A DNA stretch of 64,000 bases, taken from positions 1 to 64,000 of the forward strand of contig DVFP01000026.1 in assembly GCA_018713145.1 (NCBI GenBank), written 5' to 3'. The DNA is from Candidatus Scybalocola faecavium (GTDB lineage: Bacteria > Bacillota > Clostridia > Lachnospirales > Lachnospiraceae). The notes under the pieces are model-generated. The model did not search any database. It had not been told where the DNA came from and saw only the letters and a program-made list of their open reading frames with translations. The position numbers and the translations under genes are program-made. Shown here piece after piece: positions 1 to 7,748 of this stretch (positions are counted from its first letter, which is position 1; every line of letters begins with the position of its first letter).

Positions 1-20
1 ATACGTAGCAAATTCCATTT

Positions 21-482
21 TTAACAGCCCTCTTCTTCCCCTTCTTTTTCTGCTTGTGGGCTGTCTGGCAGGGGGCGCACCGTCACCTCATAACCTTCTG
101 CAAGCGTTCCGCTAATCTTGTCTTCCTTATATGCCTGCGAAGCAGCTGCAAGTATAATGCTTTGAGACGACTTACTGAGTCTTGTTATCCGTTCGAAAGC
201 CAAGCGGAGATTCTCCATCTCGTCTTCCGTTTCCCATTTCTGGAAATCCTCATCACTGGGCACTCCTTTGGGACTCGGATCATCACTTGCTCCCAGAAGA
301 TATGCGATATTCACATCCAATACACTGCTTAGCGCTTCCAGATTATCAAACTCCGGCATCCTCTGCCCCCGCTCCCATACGGAAACTGTGAACATGGATA
401 CTCCCAACTTTTCTGCAAGTTCTGCCTGCTTCAGCTTATGAGCTTTCCGCAGTTCCTTTAATCTTTCCTGAAATGTAGCCAT
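21..482 (-). CDS. XRE-family transcriptional regulator
   Basis: A 153-residue DNA-binding protein. Residues about 4-62 form a helix-turn-helix of the Cro/cI type (LKQAELAEKLGVS, then VWERGQRMP). The C-terminal half is helical with an acidic tail and no recognisable enzyme domain. It is divergent from the small gene at 693, and a dyad operator candidate lies between them, so it may repress itself and its neighbour. The family assignment is firm; the target is inference. It could belong to a small mobile island, but no integrase is adjacent. Confidence 0.85.
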   Translation of the reverse strand: MATFQERLKELRKAHKLKQAELAEKLGVSMFTVSVWERGQRMPEFDNLEALSSVLDVNIAYLLGASDDPSPKGVPSDEDFQKWETEDEMENLRLAFERITRLSKSSQSIILAAASQAYKEDKISGTLAEGYEVTVRPLPDSPQAEKEGEEEGC

Positions 483-540
483 TGCCTCTCCTTCCGCTTC
501 ACATACGGCACAGTTATCGCTTCATTCAATTGCTGCATCT

Positions 541-566
541 AACTAAAACTTGTTTCAATATTAGTT
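541..566. promoter_or_regulatory. Dyad operator candidate between XRE gene and divergent small gene
   Basis: AACTAA and TTAGTT sit 14 bp apart around a shared centre, with most inner positions also symmetric. It lies upstream of the XRE gene start and just upstream of the rightward -35 box at 585. Size and placement fit a homodimeric XRE regulator; binding is inferred. Confidence 0.4.
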
Positions 567-584
567 GTTTGTCAGCTAATCCTA

Positions 585-613
585 TTGACTATTATGCTTC
601 GCTGTGCTATTAT
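585..613 (+). promoter_or_regulatory. Sigma-A promoter for the small gene at 693
   Basis: TTGACT, a 17-bp spacer and TATTAT, reading right, with the start codon about 80 bp downstream. The match and spacing are good. Confidence 0.6.
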
Positions 614-692
614 CATCTTGGTAGTACAGCAACGCCAACCGCTACGCTACCATTTGAACTTTGAAACCAATCTTTATGAAAGGAGTAACGCC

Positions 693-980
693 ATGACCTT
701 CCCTACTGAATTAAAGAAAATCACTGTGAGATCCATTCCTACCGAGAAGTCAAGAGCCCGCGAACGGACTTATGATGCTCAGATCCTTGTTTTAGGTGAC
801 TTTGTAGACTTCTATATCACCTCAGCTACGAAACGGGATATCCAGAACAGAGATCATCTGAAACTGGAGGATATCGGTTTTGTTGCCTGCGATGGTCGTA
901 CCTTCCTTGTGAAAGAAACTTCTGTCGCAACTGTGATCAAATCCAAATATCCGGTTCTCAGAACAACTCTCATTGCCTGA
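693..980 (+). CDS. Hypothetical protein, 95 residues
   Basis: I do not recognise this protein. The start is the ATG at 693, preceded by AAAGGAG at 679-685; an upstream in-frame start at 585 lies inside the promoter and is not credible. The product is basic at the N-terminus with alternating beta-like segments, and has no signal peptide, membrane segment or cysteine motif. It has its own promoter and a clear terminator, and faces away from an XRE regulator. The pair may be a regulator and its target. Confidence 0.6.
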   Translation: MTFPTELKKITVRSIPTEKSRARERTYDAQILVLGDFVDFYITSATKRDIQNRDHLKLEDIGFVACDGRTFLVKETSVATVIKSKYPVLRTTLIA

Positions 981-1074
981 TGGACTTACATCTCATCAAG
1001 GTAACAGGCAGCGAACTTCCTTCATCCATTCTGTCTATGATCTGGTGAGAATGCCAATTCTATCTTTCTTTGCC

Positions 1075-1099
1075 GCCACTGCATGCCAGTGGCTTTTTT
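1075..1099 (+). terminator. Rho-independent terminator of the small gene
   Basis: GCCACTG (1075-1081) and CAGTGGC (1087-1093) form a 7-bp stem with a 5-nt loop, followed directly by six T residues. Confidence 0.85.
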
Positions 1100-1184
1100 C
1101 TGCCCTCCTTTATCGCAGATAACGTAGCATTTTTCCTGCATTTTCAGCCAGTCTGCGTATCTGTTTTTTTCATTTTTCTATCTA

Positions 1185-1250
1185 AATAGCTGTTTTACAG
1201 CTATTTTTAGAGTATGAAATGTAAATAATAGGCGTTAAAACGCCATTTTT
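1185..1250. terminator. Two hairpins in the 1.10-1.40 kb gap
   Basis: AATAGCTG/CAGCTATT (1185-1205) and GGCGTT/AACGCC (1231-1244) are short stems with flanking A/T runs. They probably end transcription of the leftward polysaccharide operon, whose last gene stops at 1400. The rest of 1100-1399 contains a C-rich stretch near 1270 and no gene I can support. Confidence 0.5.
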
Positions 1251-1399
1251 AGCTTTAGGGCAAACATTCCTCCCCCCTGCAACCCACACCCGCCGTGTCC
1301 GCGTTCAGCGGGGTTGTCGGGTATGGGGCAGGAAGTTAAGGATCCGGCCAATGTAAAGTCGTGGCATAAAATTCAATGGGATGTGTTAAGTTATATATC

Positions 1400-2617
1400 C
1401 TACTCGCCGTAGATGATTTCCTGAAGCTTGCGCCGGCAGGAATCAAGGTCGGGCACCAGGACGGACATGCCGCGGATGCTGGCGGATCTGTAGGAGGCAT
1501 CTTCCGGGATGTTATGGTTTTCAATGTTGCTGATGCCTAAGGTCAGAACATCGGTGGCAAGACTGATCAGGTCACCGCTGCTCATGTCTGTAGTTAAAAG
1601 AGGCAGCACAGTGTCCGCAAGGGAAAGCATTTCAGGAATACTTAAATTGCTCACCTCATCAAAAGCTGCCATGAGGACTTTCCTCTGACGCTCAGTCCGT
1701 CCGAAATCACCATTGCCAACATAACGGATCCGGGAATAGGCCAGGGCCTGGGTTCCGTTTAGATGCTGCATCCCTGCCTGGGTAACCAAGCTGCTTTCAG
1801 TATTTTCTCCAGTCTGACGGTTAATGTCCCGAACATAGTCGTTCATAACATCAATCTCATCAGCATCGATTTCCATATCAATGCCGCCGATGCTGTCAAT
1901 CACATCCTTAAATCCGGAGAAGTCCACTTCAATATTTCCGTCAATGTCAATATCAAAGTTTTGCTTGATAGTCGCATCCAAAGTTTCCATACCTCCAAAG
2001 GCATAGGCTGCATTTATACGATTATCGCTGTATCCCGGGATCTGCACATACATATCCCGCATCAGGGATGTAAGCTTAATGGTCTTATCCGTTTTATTAA
2101 TTGAAGCAATGATCATAGCGTCTGACCGGGCCCGGCCTTCACCAGGGCGGCGATCCTGGCCAATGAGCAGGATATTGATCACATCATCGGAACCGCCGAC
2201 AGTTTCGCTGTTGCTCCAAGTCACATCCTCCGGATCCATTGTCTCCAGATTGCTGTCCGGCTCATCGGTTTCAAAGTATTCGGATTCCGGATCCAGCTTC
2301 TCCACATCTACTGCCCTGTTGATCTGTCCCAGCTTAGCCAGCACGAAGATCAGTGCAGCAAGAACCACGGCAAGAATAACTGCAACAACAATCGTTAGGA
2401 TTCTCACCCATAATGGATACTTGCGTTTCCGTTTTTTCCCTTTAGCAGATGTCTTTTTATCCGGCGGTCTACCTCCTGGAGATGAGCTTCCCGGAATAGA
2501 TCCGTGTCCGTCAGCTTTTTTTCCTTCAATATTCTTTTCAAAATCCTTTTTATTCTTTTTTAAATCTGTGCTGTTTTCCCTTTTCCAGGAAGCACTGTAA
2601 TGAGGGCCTTCTTCCAT
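1400..2617 (-). CDS. LytR-CpsA-Psr (LCP) family glycopolymer transferase
   Basis: Membrane-anchored enzyme that transfers undecaprenyl-linked polysaccharide to peptidoglycan outside the cell. A charged cytoplasmic N-terminus (1-68) precedes one membrane segment (about 69-95). The LCP domain starts near residue 148, with the phosphate-binding GQDRRPGEGRARSD motif, then LMRDMYV and DNRINAAYAFGG. The start has AAAGGAG nine bases upstream. It is the last gene of the cps module, 46 bp after the sugar transferase, which fits attachment of the polymer made under CpsBCD control. The exact glycopolymer is unknown. Confidence 0.9.
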   Translation of the reverse strand: MEEGPHYSASWKRENSTDLKKNKKDFEKNIEGKKADGHGSIPGSSSPGGRPPDKKTSAKGKKRKRKYPLWVRILTIVVAVILAVVLAALIFVLAKLGQINRAVDVEKLDPESEYFETDEPDSNLETMDPEDVTWSNSETVGGSDDVINILLIGQDRRPGEGRARSDAMIIASINKTDKTIKLTSLMRDMYVQIPGYSDNRINAAYAFGGMETLDATIKQNFDIDIDGNIEVDFSGFKDVIDSIGGIDMEIDADEIDVMNDYVRDINRQTGENTESSLVTQAGMQHLNGTQALAYSRIRYVGNGDFGRTERQRKVLMAAFDEVSNLSIPEMLSLADTVLPLLTTDMSSGDLISLATDVLTLGISNIENHNIPEDASYRSASIRGMSVLVPDLDSCRRKLQEIIYGE

Positions 2618-2663
2618 GGTCCGGCGCTCCTTTCAAAATCCGTCAGTTTTGTTTACAATTAAA

Positions 2664-4142
2664 CTAAACAGAACCTTTTCTGGCAAAAACCACCAGGACG
2701 GTTTTAAATAATATTTTTAAATCCAGGCTGAGACTCCAATTTCGGATGTACTCATTATCCAGCCGCACTACTTCCTCAAAATCTGTAATCTGGCTGCGGC
2801 CGCTGACCTGCCACAATCCTGTGATTCCCGGCTTCATAGCCAGACGGCTTTTGTGATGAGGGGCATATTGAATGTACTCATCCAACGTTGGCGGCCGGGT
2901 CCCGCACAGGGACATGTCACCTTTTAGCACATTGAAAAACTGAGGAAACTCATCCAGGCTCGTTTTTCTCATGAATTTCCCAAAAGGAAAAATCCTTGGG
3001 TCATTATCCATTTTAAACATAAAGCCTTTCATCTTATTTTGAGTCATCAGTTCCTTTTTCCGCGCTTCTGCATCTTTATACATGGAACGGAATTTATATA
3101 TTTTAAACCGGCGTCCGTTTTTCCCCACTCGAGTCTGAGAGAAGAAAATCGGTCCCGGTGCCTGGATCTTAATTACTGGTGCCACAAAGATTAAAATAAT
3201 CAGTGTAGCAATGCATCCAATCAGTCCGCCCAGTATATCCATTCCTCTTTTTGCAGCCATCTGCCACAAGGAAGAAGGGGTAATGCTGGTGGAAAGGGTC
3301 ATAATACCATTAATAGTATTTACCTGATACTTCAGGTAATCATCCTCCAACTCCACCATATTCCGGTGGACACGGATTCCCATATTCAGTAAAATATCTC
3401 TGTATTTTTTAAGGCAGAGGGGTGTATTAAAAAATAACACATCGTCCACCACATTCAGCTTGCAATATGTCAGCAGTCCATCTTCGCTGCCGATCACCGG
3501 AACACCCATGATTTCAGAAACTTTTGGCGGCTCTGCAGATTCTCCATATGAAAAATGACTGTGTCGTCCATCTCCGGTAATCGTCTGTACATCTGTATCG
3601 TTTTTTAAAAGGATAATCCCGCACAGCTTTACGACGCCGTATGGATTTTTTAAAATACGATCCACACACTTTTCTGCTTCCTGCTCCCGGATTACCAGTA
3701 AAAGTGCCCGTCCCCGGTCCGGTGCATTTGTCCGTTTTCGAATCCACCGTTTCCAGAAAACATGAGAAAAATATGTAAGAACAATATCAATTGCTGTAAA
3801 ATAGCCAAACATCAGCCGGTAGTATGAGGCTGTGGAATGAACGGCAAATAAAAATACAATGATCACCAGGATCAATGCCACATTATTTATGATTACTGAC
3901 TTTAGCTCTCGAAGATACCCTCTGCGCAGGATCCCTGAATAGGGTTCCGCGAAAAAGATATAGGCGATGAGAAGCACCGCAGCGATCAATGCCAGCCGCA
4001 CATAATTATTTCCTTCTGTAAAAGGAAATGCCAAGCCATGCCTGAGCATGTTCGCTGCCAGCAGTGATACTTCCATACAGGCCAGATCGATCACAGCAAA
4101 GTCAATGTGTTTTACCCATTGATTACTTTTTTCATAACTCAT
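2664..4142 (-). CDS. Undecaprenyl-phosphate sugar phosphotransferase (priming enzyme)
   Basis: Starts repeat-unit synthesis by moving a hexose-1-phosphate from a UDP-sugar onto undecaprenyl phosphate. The 492-residue WbaP/EpsL-type layout has several N-terminal membrane helices (to about 125), a central nucleotide-binding-like region (about 140-270), another membrane segment near 305, and the C-terminal bacterial sugar transferase domain with KIYKFRSM, SLDEFPQFFNVLKGDMS and KPGITGLWQVSGR. The sugar is not predictable here. A run of nine C residues lies in its leader (4175-4183), so length changes might alter expression. Confidence 0.92.
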   Translation of the reverse strand: MSYEKSNQWVKHIDFAVIDLACMEVSLLAANMLRHGLAFPFTEGNNYVRLALIAAVLLIAYIFFAEPYSGILRRGYLRELKSVIINNVALILVIIVFLFAVHSTASYYRLMFGYFTAIDIVLTYFSHVFWKRWIRKRTNAPDRGRALLLVIREQEAEKCVDRILKNPYGVVKLCGIILLKNDTDVQTITGDGRHSHFSYGESAEPPKVSEIMGVPVIGSEDGLLTYCKLNVVDDVLFFNTPLCLKKYRDILLNMGIRVHRNMVELEDDYLKYQVNTINGIMTLSTSITPSSLWQMAAKRGMDILGGLIGCIATLIILIFVAPVIKIQAPGPIFFSQTRVGKNGRRFKIYKFRSMYKDAEARKKELMTQNKMKGFMFKMDNDPRIFPFGKFMRKTSLDEFPQFFNVLKGDMSLCGTRPPTLDEYIQYAPHHKSRLAMKPGITGLWQVSGRSQITDFEEVVRLDNEYIRNWSLSLDLKILFKTVLVVFARKGSV

Positions 4143-4174
4143 CCTATCACCTTAAAGTTTGATTTTTGTCTCTA

Positions 4175-4183
4175 CCCCCCCCC
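4175..4183. repeat. C9 homopolymer in the cpsD-sugar transferase gap
   Basis: Nine C residues, read as G9 on the coding strand, followed by GGTGGGG so that a short GC hairpin can form. It begins 33 bp upstream of the sugar-transferase start in a 141-bp gap, the widest in this operon. Such tracts are prone to slippage. Confidence 0.7.
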
Positions 4184-4283
4184 GGTGGGGTATATGCCAT
4201 AAGACTAAAAACAAATATCGGTACCACAAAGCAAATCCCCCTCCCTCATTGGAAGAAATACTCTGCGCATTTCACCCCAGCTG

Positions 4284-5000
4284 TTATTTTTTCCTTTTAT
4301 TTACAGCATAATCGGATGAGTAGTCTTTACCGTAATAGCTGTTATAATATTTGGAATAATAGCCCTTCTTCTTCACCGGAACCATAGTCAGGATTGCCCC
4401 CAGGATCCGGCAGCCTGATTTCTCCAACTGATCTTTCACTTTAACAGCAAATCTGTAATCAATGGTATTGGCCTTAATGATCAGGATCGCGCCATCACAC
4501 TCTTTTGCCACGATAGCGCTGTCGATCACGCTGCCCAAAGGCGGTGTGTCAATAATGATATAATCAAATACCCTGCGCAGTGCCACCATCATTTGCTGAA
4601 AATACTTATTTCCCAGCAATTCTGAAGGATTGGGCGGTATAGGCCCGGCAGTGATCATATGCAGGTTTGGAATATTAGTCGCATAAATACAATCATTAAT
4701 ACTGCACTGATTTGTAAGGAAATGGGTCAGTCCTTTATTTGCTCCCTGGATTCGGTACCTGCCAACAAGAGCTGTCCTTCTCAGGTCTGTATCAATGTAA
4801 ACCACCCGTTTCCCGCTTCGGGCAATATCAATGGCCAAATTAAAGGATACGGTAGATTTACCCTCTCCCGGTGTACAGCTGGTCAATGCAATCGCCTTAA
4901 TGTCATCGCCGCTGAACTGAATATTTGTCCGAAGAGTTTTATATGCTTCAGATTTGTAAAAATCCAAATGATCTACTTTGTTAATGGTGATAGACTCCAT
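4284..5000 (-). CDS. cpsD: CpsD/CapB-type tyrosine autokinase
   Basis: Cytoplasmic bacterial tyrosine kinase that partners with the CpsC membrane protein to control polysaccharide chain length and export. Motifs: Walker A SCTPGEGKST (about 40-49), Walker A' VVYIDTDLRR, and Walker B YIIIDTPPLG. The last 25 residues hold eight tyrosines (GYYSKYYNSYYGKDY), the expected autophosphorylation cluster. It lies 27 bp after cpsC in the usual B-C-D order, and the CpsB phosphatase should reverse its phosphorylation. Confidence 0.93.
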   Translation of the reverse strand: MESITINKVDHLDFYKSEAYKTLRTNIQFSGDDIKAIALTSCTPGEGKSTVSFNLAIDIARSGKRVVYIDTDLRRTALVGRYRIQGANKGLTHFLTNQCSINDCIYATNIPNLHMITAGPIPPNPSELLGNKYFQQMMVALRRVFDYIIIDTPPLGSVIDSAIVAKECDGAILIIKANTIDYRFAVKVKDQLEKSGCRILGAILTMVPVKKKGYYSKYYNSYYGKDYSSDYAVNKRKK

Positions 5001-5027
5001 ATCGTCTCTCCCTGCCTCATGTAAACT

Positions 5028-5777
5028 TTATTTTTTCTTTACCTTTTTCTGCTTTTGTGCGTTAACCTGCTCTTCATTATTCATTCCCTCATCGCTGTCC
5101 GGGATAACTCCCAGCACACTGATGCCCAGGTATTTTTCCACATCATCCTGCGTGCGGATCTTATCATTTGTAATAAAGACAATGATCACCACCGCCGCTG
5201 CAACTACAATGCCTCCTAAAAGCCCTAATAAAGTGTACATTTTTGTATTAGGACTGGAAGGGCTATCCGGAAGGTTGGCCTCCTCCACAGTATTTACAGC
5301 TTCCAGATCCATAATTTCCACAAAGTTCCCGGCAGCCACCTCACGGATAGTATCAGCAATCCGCTGAGCCATCACCGGATCCGGGTAAGAAACTGTAATC
5401 TGGATCACGCGCCCTGAGCTTGAAACTTCTTCAACACTTATACTGGACGCCAGCTGCTCATCTGTCATGTCCAATCCTAACTCTTCAATCACCTGGCTTG
5501 TTACCGTCCGGCTCTGGATCAACGCCGCACAGTCTTCTGCCAGCTGAGTGCTCAGCTGAAGATCGTTGTAGGACATGGTTTCTGAATTTTGCTTAGATAA
5601 CACATAAATCTGTGTTGACGATGAATACATGGGGGTCATAAAAAGCTTGGTTACAAGGAATGCCGCCACTCCGCAGGCAACACCTGCCAACAGGATCCAC
5701 AGGATCTTATCCATGAGTACAGCAAATAGTTCCCTTAAATCAATCTCAACCTCATCATCTTGAAACTGTTTTTCCAT
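5028..5777 (-). CDS. cpsC: CpsC/Wzz-type chain-length regulator and kinase activator
   Basis: Membrane protein with two transmembrane helices (about residues 24-45 and 185-207 from this start) around an extracellular alpha/beta region, ending in a proline-containing stretch and a second helix as in polysaccharide co-polymerases. It activates the CpsD kinase. I chose the ATG at 5777 because GAGG stands five bases upstream; the earlier ATG at 5807 has poor spacing. It follows cpsB by about 33 bp and precedes cpsD by 27 bp. Confidence 0.9.
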   Translation of the reverse strand: MEKQFQDDEVEIDLRELFAVLMDKILWILLAGVACGVAAFLVTKLFMTPMYSSSTQIYVLSKQNSETMSYNDLQLSTQLAEDCAALIQSRTVTSQVIEELGLDMTDEQLASSISVEEVSSSGRVIQITVSYPDPVMAQRIADTIREVAAGNFVEIMDLEAVNTVEEANLPDSPSSPNTKMYTLLGLLGGIVVAAAVVIIVFITNDKIRTQDDVEKYLGISVLGVIPDSDEGMNNEEQVNAQKQKKVKKK

Positions 5778-5810
5778 AACTACCTCGTTTGTTGGGACAT
5801 TTTTCATATC

Positions 5811-6536
5811 CTATATCATTTTTTTTGAAATAATCTTTCCGGGATTGTCAATCATGATCGTCCTGCACTGCCCTTCTCCGAACTTCTGGCACAAATAATC
5901 CGCACATTCCTGCAGCTGCGTTGTCCGCCGCCCTACATTATGTCCGTCAGAAGCAATAAAATGCACTTCCTGTCTTTTAAGAAGCTTGTGGATGGTATTT
6001 TTCACTTTTTTCCCATCAGAGCCAAGTAAATGTGCGGCATTAACTTGAATATAGGCGCCTTCATCAATAAACTGTGAAACCCGTTCCGGCGCTTCCACCA
6101 CAGAAACGTACCGTTCCACATGCGCCACCACCGGCCAAAAACCGGCCCTGGAAATTTCCCGGACCGCTTTGCAAATATAGCCAAAATCCTGATAAGGGGC
6201 AAATTCCACCAAAACATACTGGGAATCTGCTAATGTCTTTATTTTCCCTGAAAGCATATCTTCAACGCTGGTACTGGTAAAAAACACTTCATTTCCCGGA
6301 TAAATCTGAAGATCATCTCCAATATCCATTGCCACGATCTTTGCCAGCATCAAACGCTGCTCATAATCAGATACAGTGTAATGAAACACTTCCGGATTGT
6401 AATGGGAAGTGGCGATCAATGTCCGGGTACCGCTGTTATAGGCCATCTCCAGCATCTGCTCAAGCATCTGCCGGTCCTTAGCCCCGTCATCCAGCCCCGG
6501 TAATATGTGACAATGAATATCCGTAAAACCAGTCAT
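5811..6536 (-). CDS. cpsB: CpsB/CapC-type tyrosine-protein phosphatase (PHP fold)
   Basis: Metal-dependent phosphatase that removes phosphate from the CpsD tyrosine cluster. PHP-fold ligands are visible: DIHCHILPGLDDG at the N-terminus, SHYNPEVFH, PGNEVFF, VVAHVERY and ASDGHNVGRR near the C-terminus. The start at 6536 is set by GGAGGA a few bases upstream; the open frame extends 39 codons further, but that part overlaps the promoter at 6613. It is first in the module, with its own strong promoter. Confidence 0.92.
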   Translation of the reverse strand: MTGFTDIHCHILPGLDDGAKDRQMLEQMLEMAYNSGTRTLIATSHYNPEVFHYTVSDYEQRLMLAKIVAMDIGDDLQIYPGNEVFFTSTSVEDMLSGKIKTLADSQYVLVEFAPYQDFGYICKAVREISRAGFWPVVAHVERYVSVVEAPERVSQFIDEGAYIQVNAAHLLGSDGKKVKNTIHKLLKRQEVHFIASDGHNVGRRTTQLQECADYLCQKFGEGQCRTIMIDNPGKIISKKMI

Positions 6537-6612
6537 CAGATCCTCCGTATTATGCATAAATGTGTGTCCGTCCAGCACGTACGCTGTCGTGAAGTAAAAT
6601 ACTCTATGAATT

Positions 6613-6641
6613 ATTATATACAACATGTCACAACTTGTCAA
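6613..6641 (-). promoter_or_regulatory. Fixed promoter of the cps operon
   Basis: On the minus strand TTGACA (6636-6641), a 17-bp spacer and TATAAT (6613-6618): a perfect sigma-A consensus. The cpsB start lies about 75 bp downstream. Confidence 0.85.
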
Positions 6642-6649
6642 ATTATTTA

Positions 6650-6698
6650 TCACGCATATTTATATATTAAATCACGTATAATCACATGAATAGTCACA
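6650..6698 (-). promoter_or_regulatory. Four TGTGA/CGTGA boxes upstream of the cps promoter
   Basis: On the minus strand, boxes at 6698-6694 (TGTGA), 6686-6682 (TGTGA), 6676-6672 (CGTGA) and 6654-6650 (CGTGA), spaced 12, 10 and 22 bp, roughly one or two helical turns. The last box ends 8 bp before the -35 element. The invertible promoter at 8831 has the same kind of array with the same 8-bp gap. This suggests a shared activator, identity unknown. Confidence 0.55.
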
Positions 6699-6752
6699 TA
6701 TACAGCAATGTTATAAATGTGGCCTCCTTTATAATAAAATATACCGTTATAA

Positions 6753-7694
6753 TCAGTCTAATTTTATGTTTGGTATAATTTTTTCAAGGGCTTTTCTTTT
6801 ATATTCCAGTGATGAATGAATATAACAGTTTAAGGTAATGTTAACATTGGAATGTCCAAGGAGCTCGCTTAAGCTTTTTACATCAATACCTTTTTCCATA
6901 CACCGAGTTGCAAAAGTATGTCTTAAGCAATGAAAATTTCGATAGATAAGGCCAATATCATCTAAAATTTTTTTATATTTTCTTTGATAGGATCTGGGAT
7001 CCATAAACTTTTTAGAATTTTCGGAGAGCACATAGTATTCTCCGGATTTTTTATATTTAAGGAAATAGTTAATAAGGAATGAATTGACAGGTATATCCCT
7101 GATTGACGCTCTGGTTTTAGGTGTACCAAAGAGTATTTTTGTATGTTTTGAATCCTCTGGCATATAAATTCTTTGGACTGTATTTCTTACGCTAAGTATT
7201 TTCTTGTCAAAATCAATATTTTCCCACTTTAAAGCGCATATTTCTCCCAGACGGAGGCCGCACTGCAGACACACCATGATTCCCAGCATTGCCGGATCCA
7301 TATGATGTATAATATATTTTTCTAAAATGTTCTGTTCTTCTTCTGTAAAAACCTCTACACTTTTGGCTGTATTGCGGAAGTTATTCCGATAAAATCCGGG
7401 AAGTTTCATATCATATACGATTTCTCCATACTTTAAAATATTTTTTATCACTGAAACAATATCTTTAATTGTTTTTTCTGATAATCCTCCTTTGTCATCT
7501 ATACGACCATTCTGACGTTTTTTTTCAATAAATTGCGATATTGCAATTTGATCAATAGACGTAATTTCATAATTTTTAAAATACGGCAATATATGTGTCC
7601 GCAGTAAGCGGACATAACATGCATAGGTAGATATTTTTATACGATTTTTTACATATATTAGCCATTCCTCAGCTATTTTTTCAAAATTTATCAT
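6753..7694 (-). CDS. Tyrosine recombinase, outside the invertible segment
   Basis: Site-specific recombinase of about 313 residues. An N-terminal SAM-like core-binding domain (about 5-90) precedes the catalytic domain, which has the Arg in GLRLGEICALKW, Lys in TPKTRASIRDIP, the HxxR box in HCLRHTFATR, then LGHSNVN and the nucleophile Tyr in LNCYIH. The start at 7694 is supported by GAGGTGATTTTT just upstream; a longer frame to 7754 would run through the inverted repeat. It is divergent from and clearly paralogous to the recombinase at 7749. In the assembled orientation I see no good promoter for it; the invertible promoter would supply one after inversion. Confidence 0.9.
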   Translation of the reverse strand: MINFEKIAEEWLIYVKNRIKISTYACYVRLLRTHILPYFKNYEITSIDQIAISQFIEKKRQNGRIDDKGGLSEKTIKDIVSVIKNILKYGEIVYDMKLPGFYRNNFRNTAKSVEVFTEEEQNILEKYIIHHMDPAMLGIMVCLQCGLRLGEICALKWENIDFDKKILSVRNTVQRIYMPEDSKHTKILFGTPKTRASIRDIPVNSFLINYFLKYKKSGEYYVLSENSKKFMDPRSYQRKYKKILDDIGLIYRNFHCLRHTFATRCMEKGIDVKSLSELLGHSNVNITLNCYIHSSLEYKRKALEKIIPNIKLD

Positions 7695-7711
7695 AAAAAT
7701 CACCTCTTTTT

Positions 7712-7737
7712 TCGTAAAGTGATTAACTTTACGAAAA
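7712..7737. repeat. Left inverted repeat (recombinase core site)
   Basis: 26 bp that recur as an exact reverse complement at 8863-8888. The site is itself palindromic: arms TTTCGTAAAG (7710-7719) and CTTTACGAAA (7727-7736) flank an asymmetric 7-bp centre, TGATTAA. That is the architecture of a tyrosine-recombinase crossover site. Confidence 0.85.
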
Positions 7738-7748
7738 GGGGGATTAAT

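Noticed and set aside
4166-4387. Plus-strand open frame across the start of the sugar transferase and the end of cpsD
   Set aside because: It is antisense to conserved genes, has no ribosome-binding site and gives an unlikely protein.
6700-6730. A strong AAAGGAGG site with no gene after it, downstream of the outside recombinase
   Set aside because: The only frames after it begin with non-standard codons and end within 25 codons, so I do not call a leader peptide.
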